A DNA stretch of 64,000 bases, from contig NZ_KZ987724.1 in assembly GCF_003614185.1 (NCBI RefSeq), positions 197,512-261,511 on the forward strand. Direction: 5' to 3'. The position numbers and the translations under genes were made by a program. The stretch is from Paenibacillus aceti. Lineage in GTDB: Bacteria; Bacillota; Bacilli; Paenibacillales; Paenibacillaceae. The notes beneath the pieces were generated by a model. That model was not told where the DNA came from. It saw only the letters and a list, made by a program, of their open reading frames with translations, and searched no databases. Positions 1 to 8,842 of the stretch are shown piece by piece (position 1 is the stretch's first letter; every line of letters starts with the position of its first letter).

Positions 1-1
1 G

Positions 2-676
2 ATCAATTCATTGCTCTATGTTATCGTCGTGCCATTCATCCAGTTTTTCTCCATTCTGATGGCGATTCTGGTCAACAGCAATGTGAGAGGAATTAAACTG
101 TTCCGCACGGCTTATTACATCCCCGTAGTTACATCCATGGTTGCGGTCGCGCTGATTTGGGGCTGGCTGCTCAACCAGAACGGGGTCGTGAACTATATAT
201 TATCCAACGTAGGCCTGATGCAAGAGCGAATTACCTGGTTATCTAACAAAAATACAGCTTTGTGGACCCTGATGTTCATTACGATGTGGAAGGGTCTCGG
301 TTACTATATGATGATCTATTTGGCCGGACTGCAATCTATACCGAAGGATCTGGTAGAGGCGGCGATGATCGATGGCGCGAACCGGGCACAGACGATTCGA
401 AAAATTACGATCCCGCTACTCAAGCCGTACGTCTTTTTCTGCTCGCTGATTTCACTCATGGCGGCGATTCGGGTGTTCGACGAGGTATTCATCCTGACGA
501 TGGGCGGACCGGGGGATGCCACCTTGACCTCCAGCTTGTATATCTATCAGCAGGGCTTCCAGCAATTTAATTTCGGCTACTCCTCGGCACTTGGCTTAAT
601 CGTCAGCGTTATCATTGCCGCGCTTAGTATCGTCATCTTCAGATTCAACCGGAAAGGCGGTGTCAATCCATATTAA
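2..676 (+). CDS. Sugar ABC transporter permease, MalF/LacF type (5' truncated)
   Basis: The reading frame is open from base 2, so the true start lies upstream of the window; about 225 residues are visible. It is an inner-membrane permease of a binding-protein-dependent sugar importer, with five or six hydrophobic segments. The permease EAA loop is clear (VEAAMIDGANRAQTIRKI followed by PLLKP), which docks on the ATPase subunit. It is followed four bases later by the second permease, as in most CUT1 importers. The solute-binding protein gene is expected just upstream but cannot be seen, and no ATPase gene is present here; such operons often use a shared MsmX-type ATPase (family knowledge). Substrate is unknown, but the downstream nanE and ROK genes suggest an amino sugar or sialylated glycan. 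Confidence 0.93.
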   Translation: MNSLLYVIVVPFIQFFSILMAILVNSNVRGIKLFRTAYYIPVVTSMVAVALIWGWLLNQNGVVNYILSNVGLMQERITWLSNKNTALWTLMFITMWKGLGYYMMIYLAGLQSIPKDLVEAAMIDGANRAQTIRKITIPLLKPYVFFCSLISLMAAIRVFDEVFILTMGGPGDATLTSSLYIYQQGFQQFNFGYSSALGLIVSVIIAALSIVIFRFNRKGGVNPY

Positions 677-679
677 TGG

Positions 680-1519
680 ATGAATGATATGAGAAGAAAA
701 CCACTTCATTTTATCAAATTTACACTGCTGTATGTCTGTCTGCTATTATTCGCTATTTTTATGATGGGGCCGTTTCTATGGCTGTTGAGCGTGTCGCTGA
801 TGCCTGGCAAGAATGTGTTCAGCTTCCCGCCAGCGATTTTCCCGACATTTATCGATTTCGAAAATTACGTGCAAGTGTGGAATTATATGGACTTTCCTCG
901 TTATCTAACGAATACCTTGATCATAGCTATGATGGGCGTCGTGATGAATATCTTCTTCTCTTGTCTGACGGCTTATCCGCTCGCTGTATTCCGGTTCAAA
1001 GGGCGGGATCTGATCTTCACCCTATTGGTGGCGACGATGATTATCCCCGCTGCGGCCGGTATGGTAGTCAACTACCTCACGGTGAAGGCGCTTGGAGTGA
1101 TGGGCACCTATATGGCGGTCGTGCTACCTTCGGCGATTACCGTCTTCAATGTGTTCCTCATGAGACAGGCGTTCATGGGCATGCCGCATGAGCTGCGTGA
1201 TTCCGGCAAAGTAGACGGGGCCAGTGAATTTCGCATTTGGCTGCAATTGTCGCTGCCGATTGTGAAGCCGGCGGTTGCCGTAATCGGGCTATTGGAGTTT
1301 ATGGGCATGTGGAATAGCTTCCTCTGGCCGATGATCGTGCTTAATGATCCGAAGCAGTATCCGATCGCGTCTGCGCTCAGCTTTTTGAATGGTCAATTTG
1401 CTTATAATTTCGGCTGGATCGCCGCTGGAACCGTGATTTCAGTCATACCGATTATCATCGTGTTCCTGTTCACACAGCGTTATTACATGGAAGGTGTATC
1501 TGGAGCGGTTAAAGGATAG
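680..1519 (+). CDS. Sugar ABC transporter permease, MalG/AraQ type
   Basis: A 279-residue CUT1 permease with about six membrane segments, partner of the preceding MalF-type subunit. The EAA loop is seen near residues 170-195 (DSGKVDGASEFRIWLQ then LSLPIVKPA). The first ATG is used here; a second ATG three codons later is equally possible because no strong ribosome site separates them from the stop of the upstream gene. The C-terminus (QRYYMEGVSGAVKG) is typical of MalG-type proteins. It is part of a tight plus-strand operon running to 6471. Confidence 0.94.
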   Translation: MNDMRRKPLHFIKFTLLYVCLLLFAIFMMGPFLWLLSVSLMPGKNVFSFPPAIFPTFIDFENYVQVWNYMDFPRYLTNTLIIAMMGVVMNIFFSCLTAYPLAVFRFKGRDLIFTLLVATMIIPAAAGMVVNYLTVKALGVMGTYMAVVLPSAITVFNVFLMRQAFMGMPHELRDSGKVDGASEFRIWLQLSLPIVKPAVAVIGLLEFMGMWNSFLWPMIVLNDPKQYPIASALSFLNGQFAYNFGWIAAGTVISVIPIIIVFLFTQRYYMEGVSGAVKG

Positions 1520-1534
1520 GAGGGTGCTGCTCTT

Positions 1535-3070
1535 ATGAAAAAAATCATCTATATTCCCCTGGACGAACGTCCGTGTAATTATGAGTTCCCGGCGCTACTT
1601 GCGGCTGGAACCGATTATACCGTGATCCGTCCGGATATAAACTTGATGGGACTCAAGAAACGCCCTGGAGACGTAGAGAAATTATGGGCGTGGCTATTCG
1701 AGCAGGCGCGTGATGCGGACGGAGCCATCGTCGCCTTGGATACCTTACTGTACGGAGGGATTATCCCTTCACGGCTGCACGGAATGACAGAGGAACAATG
1801 TGCGGAGCGGTTGGAGAATGTCCGTAAGTTAAGACGGATCAATCCGTCCATGCAACTGTTCGCATTCCAGCTTATTATGCGCTGTCCGCAGTATTCCAGC
1901 AGTGACGAAGAGCCGGATTATTACGAGAATTGGGGCAGGGAGATTTTCCGGCGAGGTTATATTCGTCATCGGCTGGAGCTCGGTATCGCGACCGGGGAAG
2001 AGCAGAGTGAACTGCAGCAGATTGAGGCAGCTCTGCCTGAGTCGGTATGGCAGGATTATACGAAACGCCGCGCCGTCAATTTGACGGCGAATCAGCGGGC
2101 GATCGAGCTGGTGCAGGATGGGACCGTTGATTTTATGATCATCCCGCAGGATGATTCGGCTCCATACGGTCTAACGGCCATCGATCAGCAAGGGGTTCGG
2201 GAGCATGTTAAGGAATGCCGACAGCAATTATCGGTCTATATGTATCCGGGAGCAGATGAAGTAGGCTGTACACTGCTGGCGCGCATGATCCATCATTTTG
2301 AGCGTCGCAAGCCGCGGGTGCATGTTCATTTTGCCAGTGTGCAAGGACCTTACGTAATACCTCTATATGAAGATCGCGTGTTGTATGAATCGGTGAAGTA
2401 TCAGATTATGGCAGCCGGAGGGCTGATGGCGTCTTCCTTGGCGGAAGCTGATATGGCGCTATGCATCAATACGCCGGGTGAGAGCATGATGGAAGCGAAT
2501 AATCAGGGTCAGACTCATCCGGGGTATCAGGTCTATCGGAATATCGTTGAACTGGTTGAAATGGCGGATGACATCGTTCGTCGCATCACGAAGCCATGTG
2601 TTATAGCTGACGTTGCTTATGCGAACGGAGCAGATCTTGAACTACTGCAGCTGCTTCGCGACAAGAAACTACTATTTGATCTGGCTGGTTATGCTGGTTG
2701 GAATACGAGCGGGAATACGCTGGGAACCTGTATTGCGCAAGGTATGATCTATGCGATTTATGGAGATACGCCGCAGCATCGTGATTTTCTGTCGCTGCGC
2801 TATGTAGAGGACGGCGGCTATTGCGGCTATGTACGCCAGGATGTATGCGATCGCGTGCTGCCGGGCATGGGTTATGATTATTTCGCCGTTGATGGTCAGC
2901 GGGGGCAAGTCGCGGAACGGGTCAGAGCGGAACTGAACCGCTTCATCGAGACCCATCTGCAGGACGATGAGGATGAATATGAGATCGTGATTGACGATTG
3001 CTATATGCCTTGGAGCCGGATGTTTGAGGTTGGATTGAGAACGCATGTACAGGCGCGCCATAAAAATTAA
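1535..3070 (+). CDS. DUF4127 family protein
   Basis: A 511-residue cytoplasmic protein matching the DUF4127 family by length and motifs: IPLDERPCNYEFP at the N-terminus, LDTLLYGGIIPSRL near residue 70, IPQDDSAPYG near 205, and NTSGNTLGTC near 395. No signal peptide or membrane segment is seen. The family is of unknown biochemical function and tends to occur in carbohydrate-uptake operons of Gram-positive bacteria (recalled knowledge). Conserved Asp, Glu and His residues would suit a hydrolase or metal enzyme, but that is inference. The start is 15 bases after the permease stop, behind a GGAGGG ribosome site. Its place between the transporter and nanE/ROK suggests a step in handling the imported sugar. 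Confidence 0.85.
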   Translation: MKKIIYIPLDERPCNYEFPALLAAGTDYTVIRPDINLMGLKKRPGDVEKLWAWLFEQARDADGAIVALDTLLYGGIIPSRLHGMTEEQCAERLENVRKLRRINPSMQLFAFQLIMRCPQYSSSDEEPDYYENWGREIFRRGYIRHRLELGIATGEEQSELQQIEAALPESVWQDYTKRRAVNLTANQRAIELVQDGTVDFMIIPQDDSAPYGLTAIDQQGVREHVKECRQQLSVYMYPGADEVGCTLLARMIHHFERRKPRVHVHFASVQGPYVIPLYEDRVLYESVKYQIMAAGGLMASSLAEADMALCINTPGESMMEANNQGQTHPGYQVYRNIVELVEMADDIVRRITKPCVIADVAYANGADLELLQLLRDKKLLFDLAGYAGWNTSGNTLGTCIAQGMIYAIYGDTPQHRDFLSLRYVEDGGYCGYVRQDVCDRVLPGMGYDYFAVDGQRGQVAERVRAELNRFIETHLQDDEDEYEIVIDDCYMPWSRMFEVGLRTHVQARHKN

Positions 3071-3093
3071 GGAAATGGGTAGGAGAGAAAAAA

Positions 3094-3813
3094 ATGAACA
3101 ATAGAGAGGAAATGAACCAGCAGCCGCTGTTTGACCGTGTTCGAAAAGGGTTGATCGTATCCTGTCAGGCATTGGAGGATGAGCCGCTCTTCGGGGCGGA
3201 GACGATGGCCAAAATGGCGAAGTCGGCTGAAGTCGGAGGTGCCGTTGCCATCCGGGCCAACAGTACGCAGGATATCGCCGCGATTAAGAAGGCTACGAAG
3301 CTGCCGATCATCGGCATCATCAAGAGAGTCTATAACGGTAGCGACGTTTATATTACGCCAACGCTGCAGGAGGTTCGGGAGTTGATGGAGGTGGGAGTCG
3401 ATCTCATCGCGCTGGATGCGACCCGCCGTTCTAGACCGAACGGGGAGACATTCGAATCGCTCGTCGCTTATATGAAGGAGCGAGGCCAGAAGGTGATGGC
3501 CGACATCTCCACCTTGGAGGAAGGACTCTATGCGGCTTCGCTAGGCGTGGATTGCGTCTCGACGACATTATCCGGCTATACGCCTTATTCGCCACAGGAG
3601 CCTGAACCCGATTACACCTTGGTAAAGGAGGCGGCTGGGCAGCTTGAAATTCCGGTGTTTGCAGAAGGGAAGATTCATATGCCGTCGCAAGCGGTGCAGA
3701 TGCTCATGCTGGGTGCCCACGCTGTCGTTGTCGGCTCGGCCATAACACGCCCGCAATTGATCACGGAGAGGTATGCCGTTGAAATCAGGAAGGCGACGGA
3801 GCAGCGGATTTGA
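3094..3813 (+). CDS. nanE: Putative N-acetylmannosamine-6-phosphate 2-epimerase
   Basis: A 239-residue TIM-barrel protein of the NanE family, which interconverts ManNAc-6-P and GlcNAc-6-P in sialic acid and amino sugar catabolism. Diagnostic stretches are GLIVSCQALEDEPL at the N-terminus, GAVAIRAN near residue 50, GIIKRVY near 75 with the expected Lys, DLIALDATRRSRPNG near 110, FAEGKI near 188 and GAHAVVVGSAITRP near 210. The ATG follows a GGAGAG ribosome site. It is flanked by DUF4127 and a ROK kinase; nanE-ROK pairs are the classical ManNAc kinase/epimerase module. No nanA lyase or sialidase is visible in the window, so the substrate may be ManNAc or another hexosamine. Confidence 0.92.
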   Translation: MNNREEMNQQPLFDRVRKGLIVSCQALEDEPLFGAETMAKMAKSAEVGGAVAIRANSTQDIAAIKKATKLPIIGIIKRVYNGSDVYITPTLQEVRELMEVGVDLIALDATRRSRPNGETFESLVAYMKERGQKVMADISTLEEGLYAASLGVDCVSTTLSGYTPYSPQEPEPDYTLVKEAAGQLEIPVFAEGKIHMPSQAVQMLMLGAHAVVVGSAITRPQLITERYAVEIRKATEQRI

Positions 3814-3859
3814 CGGTTTCGACGGATTTGACCATTCGAGCGGGAGGAGGCGGGTTGTT

Positions 3860-4756
3860 ATGAACATCATCGGCATCGATATCGGTGGCACTTCCATTAA
3901 AGGGCTCGTCATCAATGAACGCGGGGAGGAGTTACACGAGGCGGGAGCGCCAACGGAAGCGAGCCGCGGCAAAGACCATATCATACTTCAAATGGAAAAG
4001 GTAGTTCGGCAATTGCTCGACCGCTATCCGGACGCAGCGGGGATCGGTATCGGCACGGCGGGCCGGGTGGACGTCGATACTGGGCGAATCGTATACGCGA
4101 CCGATAATCTGCCGGGTTGGCAAGGGTTCGAATTGCGGCAGTGGTGCGAAGCGAGGTTCAATCTGCCCGTCATTGCCGATAATGACGCCAATACAGCGTT
4201 AGCCGGGGAAGCATGGCTCGGCGCGGGCGTTGGCCTGGCTGATTTGACGATGCTGACGCTCGGTACGGGCGTCGGCGGCGCCAATATGATCGGCGGCAAG
4301 CTGTATCGGGGCGCGCATTGGAATGGCGGCGAGTGGGGACATGTCGTCTTCGTTCCGCACGGCCATCCGTGTAATTGCGGGATGCAAGGCTGTATCGAGC
4401 AATATGTCTCAGGTACGGCTCTGGTGCGGCTCGCTCGGGAGGCGGCGCAGCAGGACTACGCGTCGGGGCGTGAAGTATTCGCTGCCTATGAGCAGGGCAA
4501 TGCGGCGGTCGCCGCCGTGATCCGTCGATTTGTCGACGATTTGGCGCTCTTCATCCATAACATCCATATCGGATTGAATCCTCGCGCGATGATCCTCGGC
4601 GGAGGGGTTGTCGAAGCGAAGGCATTGTGGTGGGATATGCTGGAGCAGAGGCTCGCGGCACTGGACCCGGCACTGGACGTTCGTGCTGCATCGCTCGGTA
4701 ATCGGGCCGGGGCGATTGGCGGGGCGCGATTGGTACTGGATGAACTTCTAGAGTAG
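3860..4756 (+). CDS. ROK family sugar kinase (NanK-like)
   Basis: A 298-residue ROK protein, probably a sugar kinase. The ATP-binding motif DIGGTSIKG is at residues 6-14 and the sugar-binding ADNDANTALAGEA lies near residue 100. The ROK zinc site HPCNCGMQGCIE is near residue 170. There is no N-terminal helix-turn-helix, so it is a kinase rather than a repressor. An in-frame ATG at 3773 exists, but it lies inside nanE; the start at 3860 has a GGGAGGAGG ribosome site nine bases upstream and begins directly with the canonical ROK N-terminus. Next to nanE, ManNAc kinase activity is the likeliest role, giving ManNAc-6-P for the epimerase; glucokinase activity cannot be excluded. Confidence 0.92.
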   Translation: MNIIGIDIGGTSIKGLVINERGEELHEAGAPTEASRGKDHIILQMEKVVRQLLDRYPDAAGIGIGTAGRVDVDTGRIVYATDNLPGWQGFELRQWCEARFNLPVIADNDANTALAGEAWLGAGVGLADLTMLTLGTGVGGANMIGGKLYRGAHWNGGEWGHVVFVPHGHPCNCGMQGCIEQYVSGTALVRLAREAAQQDYASGREVFAAYEQGNAAVAAVIRRFVDDLALFIHNIHIGLNPRAMILGGGVVEAKALWWDMLEQRLAALDPALDVRAASLGNRAGAIGGARLVLDELLE

Positions 4757-4869
4757 CCATAATGAGTGAATTTTTGAGAGAAGTGAAGCAGGAAGAAGCT
4801 GATCTTGCAAAAAATAGTTGCGGCGACCCGGTGACAGCAATGCCGGGACGCCGGAAAAGGAGCTTGCGA

Positions 4870-6471
4870 ATGCATAACGATAACGAACGGATAACGGATG
4901 TCGTCGTGCTCGGCGGTGGGCTGGGCGGATGCATGGCTGCATTGGCTGCGGCCAAAATGGGCGTGCGTGTAATTATGACGGAAGAGACAGACTGGCTCGG
5001 CGGGCAATTAACGAGCCAAGCGGTTCCGCCGGATGAACATCAGTGGATCGAAAAGTTCGGCTGCACCCAAACGTATCGCGAGTTTCGCAACCGAGTACGT
5101 GCATATTATAAGCAAAACTATCCGATGACGGACGAAGCGGAAAGCAACGAGCTACTTAACCCGGGCAACGGCTGGGTAAGTCGGCTCTGTCACGAGCCGA
5201 AGGTGGCGCTGCGTGTGATTGAGGATATGCTGGCCCCTTACGTGAGCAGCGGCCGTATCACGATACTATATCATTACCGACCAAGCGCAGCTGCTGTAAA
5301 TGAAGATCGGGTGGAGAGCGTGACGGTTACGCATACAGGCACAGGCCAGGAAATGCTGCTAACAGGGGCGTATTTCCTCGACGCAACCGAATGCGGGGAT
5401 GTGCTGCCGTTAGCGGGCGCCGAATATGTGATCGGTGCGGAATCCAGACATGACACAGGTGAGCCGCATGCGCTGGAAGAGGCGAATCCGCTCGATATGC
5501 AGTCGATTACGCATGTATTTGCGCTCGACTATGTAGAAGGCGGCGATTTCACGATCGCGAAGCCGGAGCAATATGATTTCTGGCGCCAATTCGTACCGAA
5601 GCATTCGCGCTTTCCGCTATTAAGCTGGTATGCGAACGATGCGGATGATACGACGCAGATGAAGGAATATGGCCTGTTTCCCGACGGGCGCAAAGACGCT
5701 GCCGGGCGTGAGATCATGCCGCTGTGGACGTATCGGCGCATCATCGACCCGGCATTATTCGAGCCGGGCTTGTACGACGGTGATATCACATTGATCAACT
5801 GGCCACAGAATGATTATTTCCTCGGCCCGATCATCGATGTCTCCGCGGCGGAGCGGCAGGAGCATCTGGAGAATGCCAAGCAGTTGAGCCTCTCACTTGT
5901 CTACTGGCTCCAGACCGAGACGCCTCGTCCGGACGGGGGATGCGGATATCCGGGCATACGGCTGCGGACAGATGTGCTGGGAACAGAGGATGGATTGGCC
6001 AAATACCCGTATATCCGCGAATCACGGCGCATCAAATCGGTATATACGATCACCGAGCAGGATGTGAGCAAAGAGATCCGCGGAGCGCAGGGGATATGCC
6101 GTTACGACGACAGCGTCGGGGTCGGCAGCTATCATTTGGACGTTCACTTGACGACCGTCACGAACCGGACGTTCTATATTCCGAACTATCCGTATGAGAT
6201 TCCGCTCGGGGCGCTGCTGCCGGTTCGGATGAAGAATCTGCTTCCAGCCTGCAAAAATATCGGCACCACTCAAATTACGAACGGCTGCTATCGACTTCAC
6301 CCGACGGAATGGAATATCGGCGAGTCGGTGGGCTATTTGGCCGCCTATGCCCTGCAGAACAAGGTGACGCCGCATGAAGTGCGCGCCAACCAGGAGCATC
6401 TTCACGCGTATCAGGCGCTGCTGCAGCGGGAGGGCGTACAGATTCATTGGCCGGAGGATCTCCCGCTTTAA
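4870..6471 (+). CDS. FAD-dependent oxidoreductase (FAD_oxidored family)
   Basis: A 533-residue flavoprotein. The dinucleotide-binding motif GGGLGG is at residues 15-20, followed by the family signature EETDWLGGQLTSQ near residue 38. A second conserved block (TNGCYRLHPTEWNIGE) is near residue 477. The reading frame is open from an ATG at 4762, but that ATG has no ribosome site. The ATG at 4870 follows AAAAGGAG with seven bases spacing and starts just before the FAD fold, so it is preferred. Family members occur in polysaccharide and sugar operons of Bacteroidetes and Paenibacilli without assigned substrates. As the last gene of the nanE-ROK operon it may oxidise the imported sugar or an aglycone (inference). 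Confidence 0.85.
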   Translation: MHNDNERITDVVVLGGGLGGCMAALAAAKMGVRVIMTEETDWLGGQLTSQAVPPDEHQWIEKFGCTQTYREFRNRVRAYYKQNYPMTDEAESNELLNPGNGWVSRLCHEPKVALRVIEDMLAPYVSSGRITILYHYRPSAAAVNEDRVESVTVTHTGTGQEMLLTGAYFLDATECGDVLPLAGAEYVIGAESRHDTGEPHALEEANPLDMQSITHVFALDYVEGGDFTIAKPEQYDFWRQFVPKHSRFPLLSWYANDADDTTQMKEYGLFPDGRKDAAGREIMPLWTYRRIIDPALFEPGLYDGDITLINWPQNDYFLGPIIDVSAAERQEHLENAKQLSLSLVYWLQTETPRPDGGCGYPGIRLRTDVLGTEDGLAKYPYIRESRRIKSVYTITEQDVSKEIRGAQGICRYDDSVGVGSYHLDVHLTTVTNRTFYIPNYPYEIPLGALLPVRMKNLLPACKNIGTTQITNGCYRLHPTEWNIGESVGYLAAYALQNKVTPHEVRANQEHLHAYQALLQREGVQIHWPEDLPL

Positions 6472-6490
6472 GCTATAATTAGAGAGACGC

Positions 6491-6522
6491 AAGGGGCGCG
6501 CCAGCAATGTGGCACGCCCCTT
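6491..6522. terminator. Hairpin terminator between convergent genes
   Basis: AAGGGGCG(C)GCC pairs with GGCACGCCCCTT across an eight-base loop, with one G-T type mismatch. It sits 20 bases after the plus-strand oxidoreductase and 26 bases before the end of the minus-strand pentapeptide gene, so it can serve both. The U-run is weak on both strands. Confidence 0.6.
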
Positions 6523-6547
6523 CTTGATGAGCAATATATGGAAGCCC

Positions 6548-7351
6548 TCAGAGCCAATGGTCAGGAATCTGCAAGTTATGGGGCAGCCTGGTATTTTTAT
6601 TGCCTTTTGCAGAGTTCACTTGGGCCTGCGTCAGGAAAATACTCCCAACAAGATCGGCATCCGATAAGTCAGCATCTCTTAAGTCAGCCCCTATAAAGTC
6701 CGCTTTCCTCAAGTCTGCATGCCTTAAATTAGCGGCGATCAGTAATGCCCCGCGCAGATTCATGCCCTGTAGATTTGCCCCCTGCAAATTCGCTCCAATG
6801 AAATCCTGGTGCTGCATGCTGTTCTTGTGGCTCTGGGAATCGCCTTTTCGAACGAGTTCACTGGTTTTTTGCAGCAGCGGATTGACGATCGCTCGATGAG
6901 CGGGCACATCCAGATTGAGAATTTCCGCCGGGCTAAGCTTAGTTAAAGCTAGAGTCCTCTCATATATAGTTTGTAGTTCGCTGCGAATGGAGCTTGTCTC
7001 TTGCAAATTCAGGGCTTGATCCAAATAGTAGAGCATCTCATGCAATTGCTGAACGATCGGGAAGATGGCGAACATTTCCTGCGATAGCTCGGGATTCTCT
7101 CGCCAGTCATTACCGTTATAGGTTTCCTGAGATATATGCTGCCCCGCCCCAAAGCACTCATAGGTAATACACCCGTGAAACCCTTTATCTCTTAAATGCG
7201 CGTGTATGCCACAGCGGTGATCTGAACATAAGTTAGGGCAGGGCACACCATCCATTTTGTCAAAAGCAAAATCAGCGGATTTCACATACGCTAAGGCCAC
7301 ACAACATAATCCAAAACATCGCTCACAATCAGACTGCAAATTTTTATTCAA
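6548..7351 (-). CDS. Cys-rich N-terminal domain plus pentapeptide-repeat protein
   Basis: A 267-residue protein. The N-terminal 75 residues carry a dense Cys pattern (CERCFGLCC, then CPNLC, C and C...C), typical of YkgJ/flagellin-methylase-like zinc or iron-sulfur clusters. Residues about 184-242 are pentapeptide repeats of A(D/N)LXX type (FIGANLQGANLQGMNL, HADLRKADF, ADLRDADLSDADL), predicted to form a right-handed beta-helix. The middle is helical. The TTG at 7351 is chosen because AGGAG lies eight bases upstream; the GTG at 7360 overlaps that ribosome site. Function is unknown. Pentapeptide proteins can mimic DNA and protect gyrase, but no evidence for that is visible. No neighbour shares its strand closely enough to be a clear operon partner. 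Confidence 0.8.
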   Translation of the reverse strand: MNKNLQSDCERCFGLCCVALAYVKSADFAFDKMDGVPCPNLCSDHRCGIHAHLRDKGFHGCITYECFGAGQHISQETYNGNDWRENPELSQEMFAIFPIVQQLHEMLYYLDQALNLQETSSIRSELQTIYERTLALTKLSPAEILNLDVPAHRAIVNPLLQKTSELVRKGDSQSHKNSMQHQDFIGANLQGANLQGMNLRGALLIAANLRHADLRKADFIGADLRDADLSDADLVGSIFLTQAQVNSAKGNKNTRLPHNLQIPDHWL

Positions 7352-7424
7352 CGAGAACACTCCTAATTTTAACTAAATACGCTATTTTAACTAAGTACGA
7401 AACTCCTCAGTACCCATTATCTTA

Positions 7425-7614
7425 GAAAAGCCTGCAAATGTGCAGGAATTTCACAAAAATTTCGACCTGCGAGAGTAAATTCCTGCGATAATGCAGGTTT
7501 TTTCTCCACATCGGCTCGTTTGTGAGGAAATATGAGGAAAAGCCTGCATATTCGCAGGCTTTTCTTAAAAACAGCTGAGTTTGGGCGAAAAAACTGCATA
7601 TTTGCAGGTTTCGA
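7425..7614. repeat. Family 2 four-unit palindrome array (copy A)
   Basis: Four imperfect 16-bp palindromes of the type CCTGCA-NNNN-TGCAGG, mostly flanked by AAAAG/CTTTT. Cores are at 7431-7446, 7482-7497, 7543-7558 and 7593-7608. Their centres are 51, 61 and 50 bp apart. A second array with the same order and spacing lies at 52937-53130. The stretch 7361-7674 holds no convincing gene; short open frames here are explained by the repeats. Confidence 0.85.
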
Positions 7615-7674
7615 GTGGTTTCGAGTCCATACGCGGTTTATACGTGTACGCATGTGTTCCGCAAACGGGCAGCA

Positions 7675-8598
7675 TTACTCCCACCAGTGCTTGTTCTCCG
7701 TTATCCCGACATCCCATAGCTTCGCATTCCCGGTCATCGTTATTTTAATCTCATGAACCTGGTCGAAGTGCATCTCTACAGGCACTACTTCATTACTATA
7801 TTCATTACTGGTCTGAAAGATGGTATTCCCATCCGCTTCAATCGAGACCTCGCCCTTGAATTCAACATCGTCAGGGATGCCATAGTTCGCGTAGAACTTA
7901 ACATCCTGCTTGTTTCCCAGACGGTAAGTATATTCTTTGCTAGATCCATCTTCACTACTATACAGGTTTAATTTCGGAGCTACTGTATGATTGGCCACAG
8001 TAAAGCTGGGAAGCTGATCTGTCTGTGCGGCGTTGCTGCCTACTTTTTCGTAATGGCTTAATGCTTGGATAGAGCTTTCTTTTTTCTGAATCGTTAAGTT
8101 AATGATCTCGGAGACAGCGATAATCCCCGCAAGGATCAGAGTCATAGATAATATGGCGGCGATAAGCTTCTTCGTAGTAATCTTGGCGGCAAACCCGATT
8201 CGATAGCCTATATATCCTGTGGTCGCGCCTAATGTATTGGAGATCACATCATCGACATCGAAGGTCCCTCGGAAGGTCAGCGACTGCATCGTCTCGGCAA
8301 TAAGTATCGCGAAGATGAAGAAGGCGATGAACCTTTTGAAGCTCATTTTAGGGAACAACCATGGGATTAATAAGCCGAAAGGAATGAATGCAGCGACGTT
8401 TCCAAAATCATAGATCCATGAGAAAGTAAGCTTGGGAAAGGTTAAAGGAACGCTACTTGGAACGAGCATAAATTCATATTCGATATAATCGACGGAATGC
8501 GCGATTCTATTAAAAGCGAAGAACTGAAAATATAATATTAATAGTGTATAAAGGATTGCTGCCAGGAGTATGAAGCGGCGTGTTGTAGTTTTTGTCAT
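7675..8598 (-). CDS. VanZ-like family membrane protein with C-terminal extracytoplasmic domain
   Basis: A 307-residue membrane protein. Residues 1-160 form a VanZ-like domain with four or five hydrophobic helices, including the conserved AFIPFGLLIPWL and the ETMQSLTFRGTFDVDDVISNT block typical of VanZ/YoaI-type proteins (the Gln-Ser-Leu and Asp-Asp-Val-Asn/Ser positions are visible). A further helix near 145-165 precedes a 140-residue hydrophilic, beta-rich C-terminal domain absent from short VanZ proteins, probably outside the membrane. GAGGT precedes the ATG at nine bases. VanZ gives low-level teicoplanin resistance in enterococci, but most homologues have no known role, and no van genes occur here. 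Confidence 0.8.
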   Translation of the reverse strand: MTKTTTRRFILLAAILYTLLILYFQFFAFNRIAHSVDYIEYEFMLVPSSVPLTFPKLTFSWIYDFGNVAAFIPFGLLIPWLFPKMSFKRFIAFFIFAILIAETMQSLTFRGTFDVDDVISNTLGATTGYIGYRIGFAAKITTKKLIAAILSMTLILAGIIAVSEIINLTIQKKESSIQALSHYEKVGSNAAQTDQLPSFTVANHTVAPKLNLYSSEDGSSKEYTYRLGNKQDVKFYANYGIPDDVEFKGEVSIEADGNTIFQTSNEYSNEVVPVEMHFDQVHEIKITMTGNAKLWDVGITENKHWWE

Positions 8599-8779
8599 TC
8601 AATGATTACCTCACATTTCAAGTAGAAAAATTGTAGTTGAAACCCTGAACTTTGCCGTTCGCGGGGATTATGTTCATAGAACGTCTCATCCTTTGAAATA
8701 GTTATACATTGAACATTTTTATATCAAATTAGAACTAATTGCATCGGGAGGTGGGGGGAGGTGTGCGCTGATTGGGTGT

Positions 8780-8817
8780 AAAAAAAAGGCGCGGAACAGT
8801 AACCACCATTCCGCACC
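8780..8817 (-). terminator. Rho-independent terminator of the GNAT gene
   Basis: On the minus strand GCGGAA pairs with TTCCGC and is followed by GCC and a run of eight T. It lies 26 bases beyond the stop of the acetyltransferase gene. The remaining 8599-8779 holds no feature I can support. Confidence 0.85.
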
Positions 8818-8842
8818 TGGTGTAAGACAGGATTAATGCCTA

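Noticed and set aside
4762-4869. 36-residue N-terminal extension of the FAD oxidoreductase
   Set aside because: The ATG at 4762 has no ribosome site, while 4870 has AAAAGGAG at ideal spacing and starts at the FAD fold.
7425-7614. CRISPR array
   Set aside because: Units are 16-bp palindromes with only four copies, unequal spacing (51/61/50) and spacers partly conserved between arrays; no cas genes are present.
7417-7756. Short open frames on both strands at 7.4-7.7 kb
   Set aside because: They lie on the family 2 array and the 3' end of the VanZ-like gene, with no ribosome sites or family motifs.
7675-8598. Glycopeptide resistance locus from the VanZ-like gene
   Set aside because: No vanH/A/X or regulatory genes; VanZ-like proteins are widespread in Firmicutes without that role.
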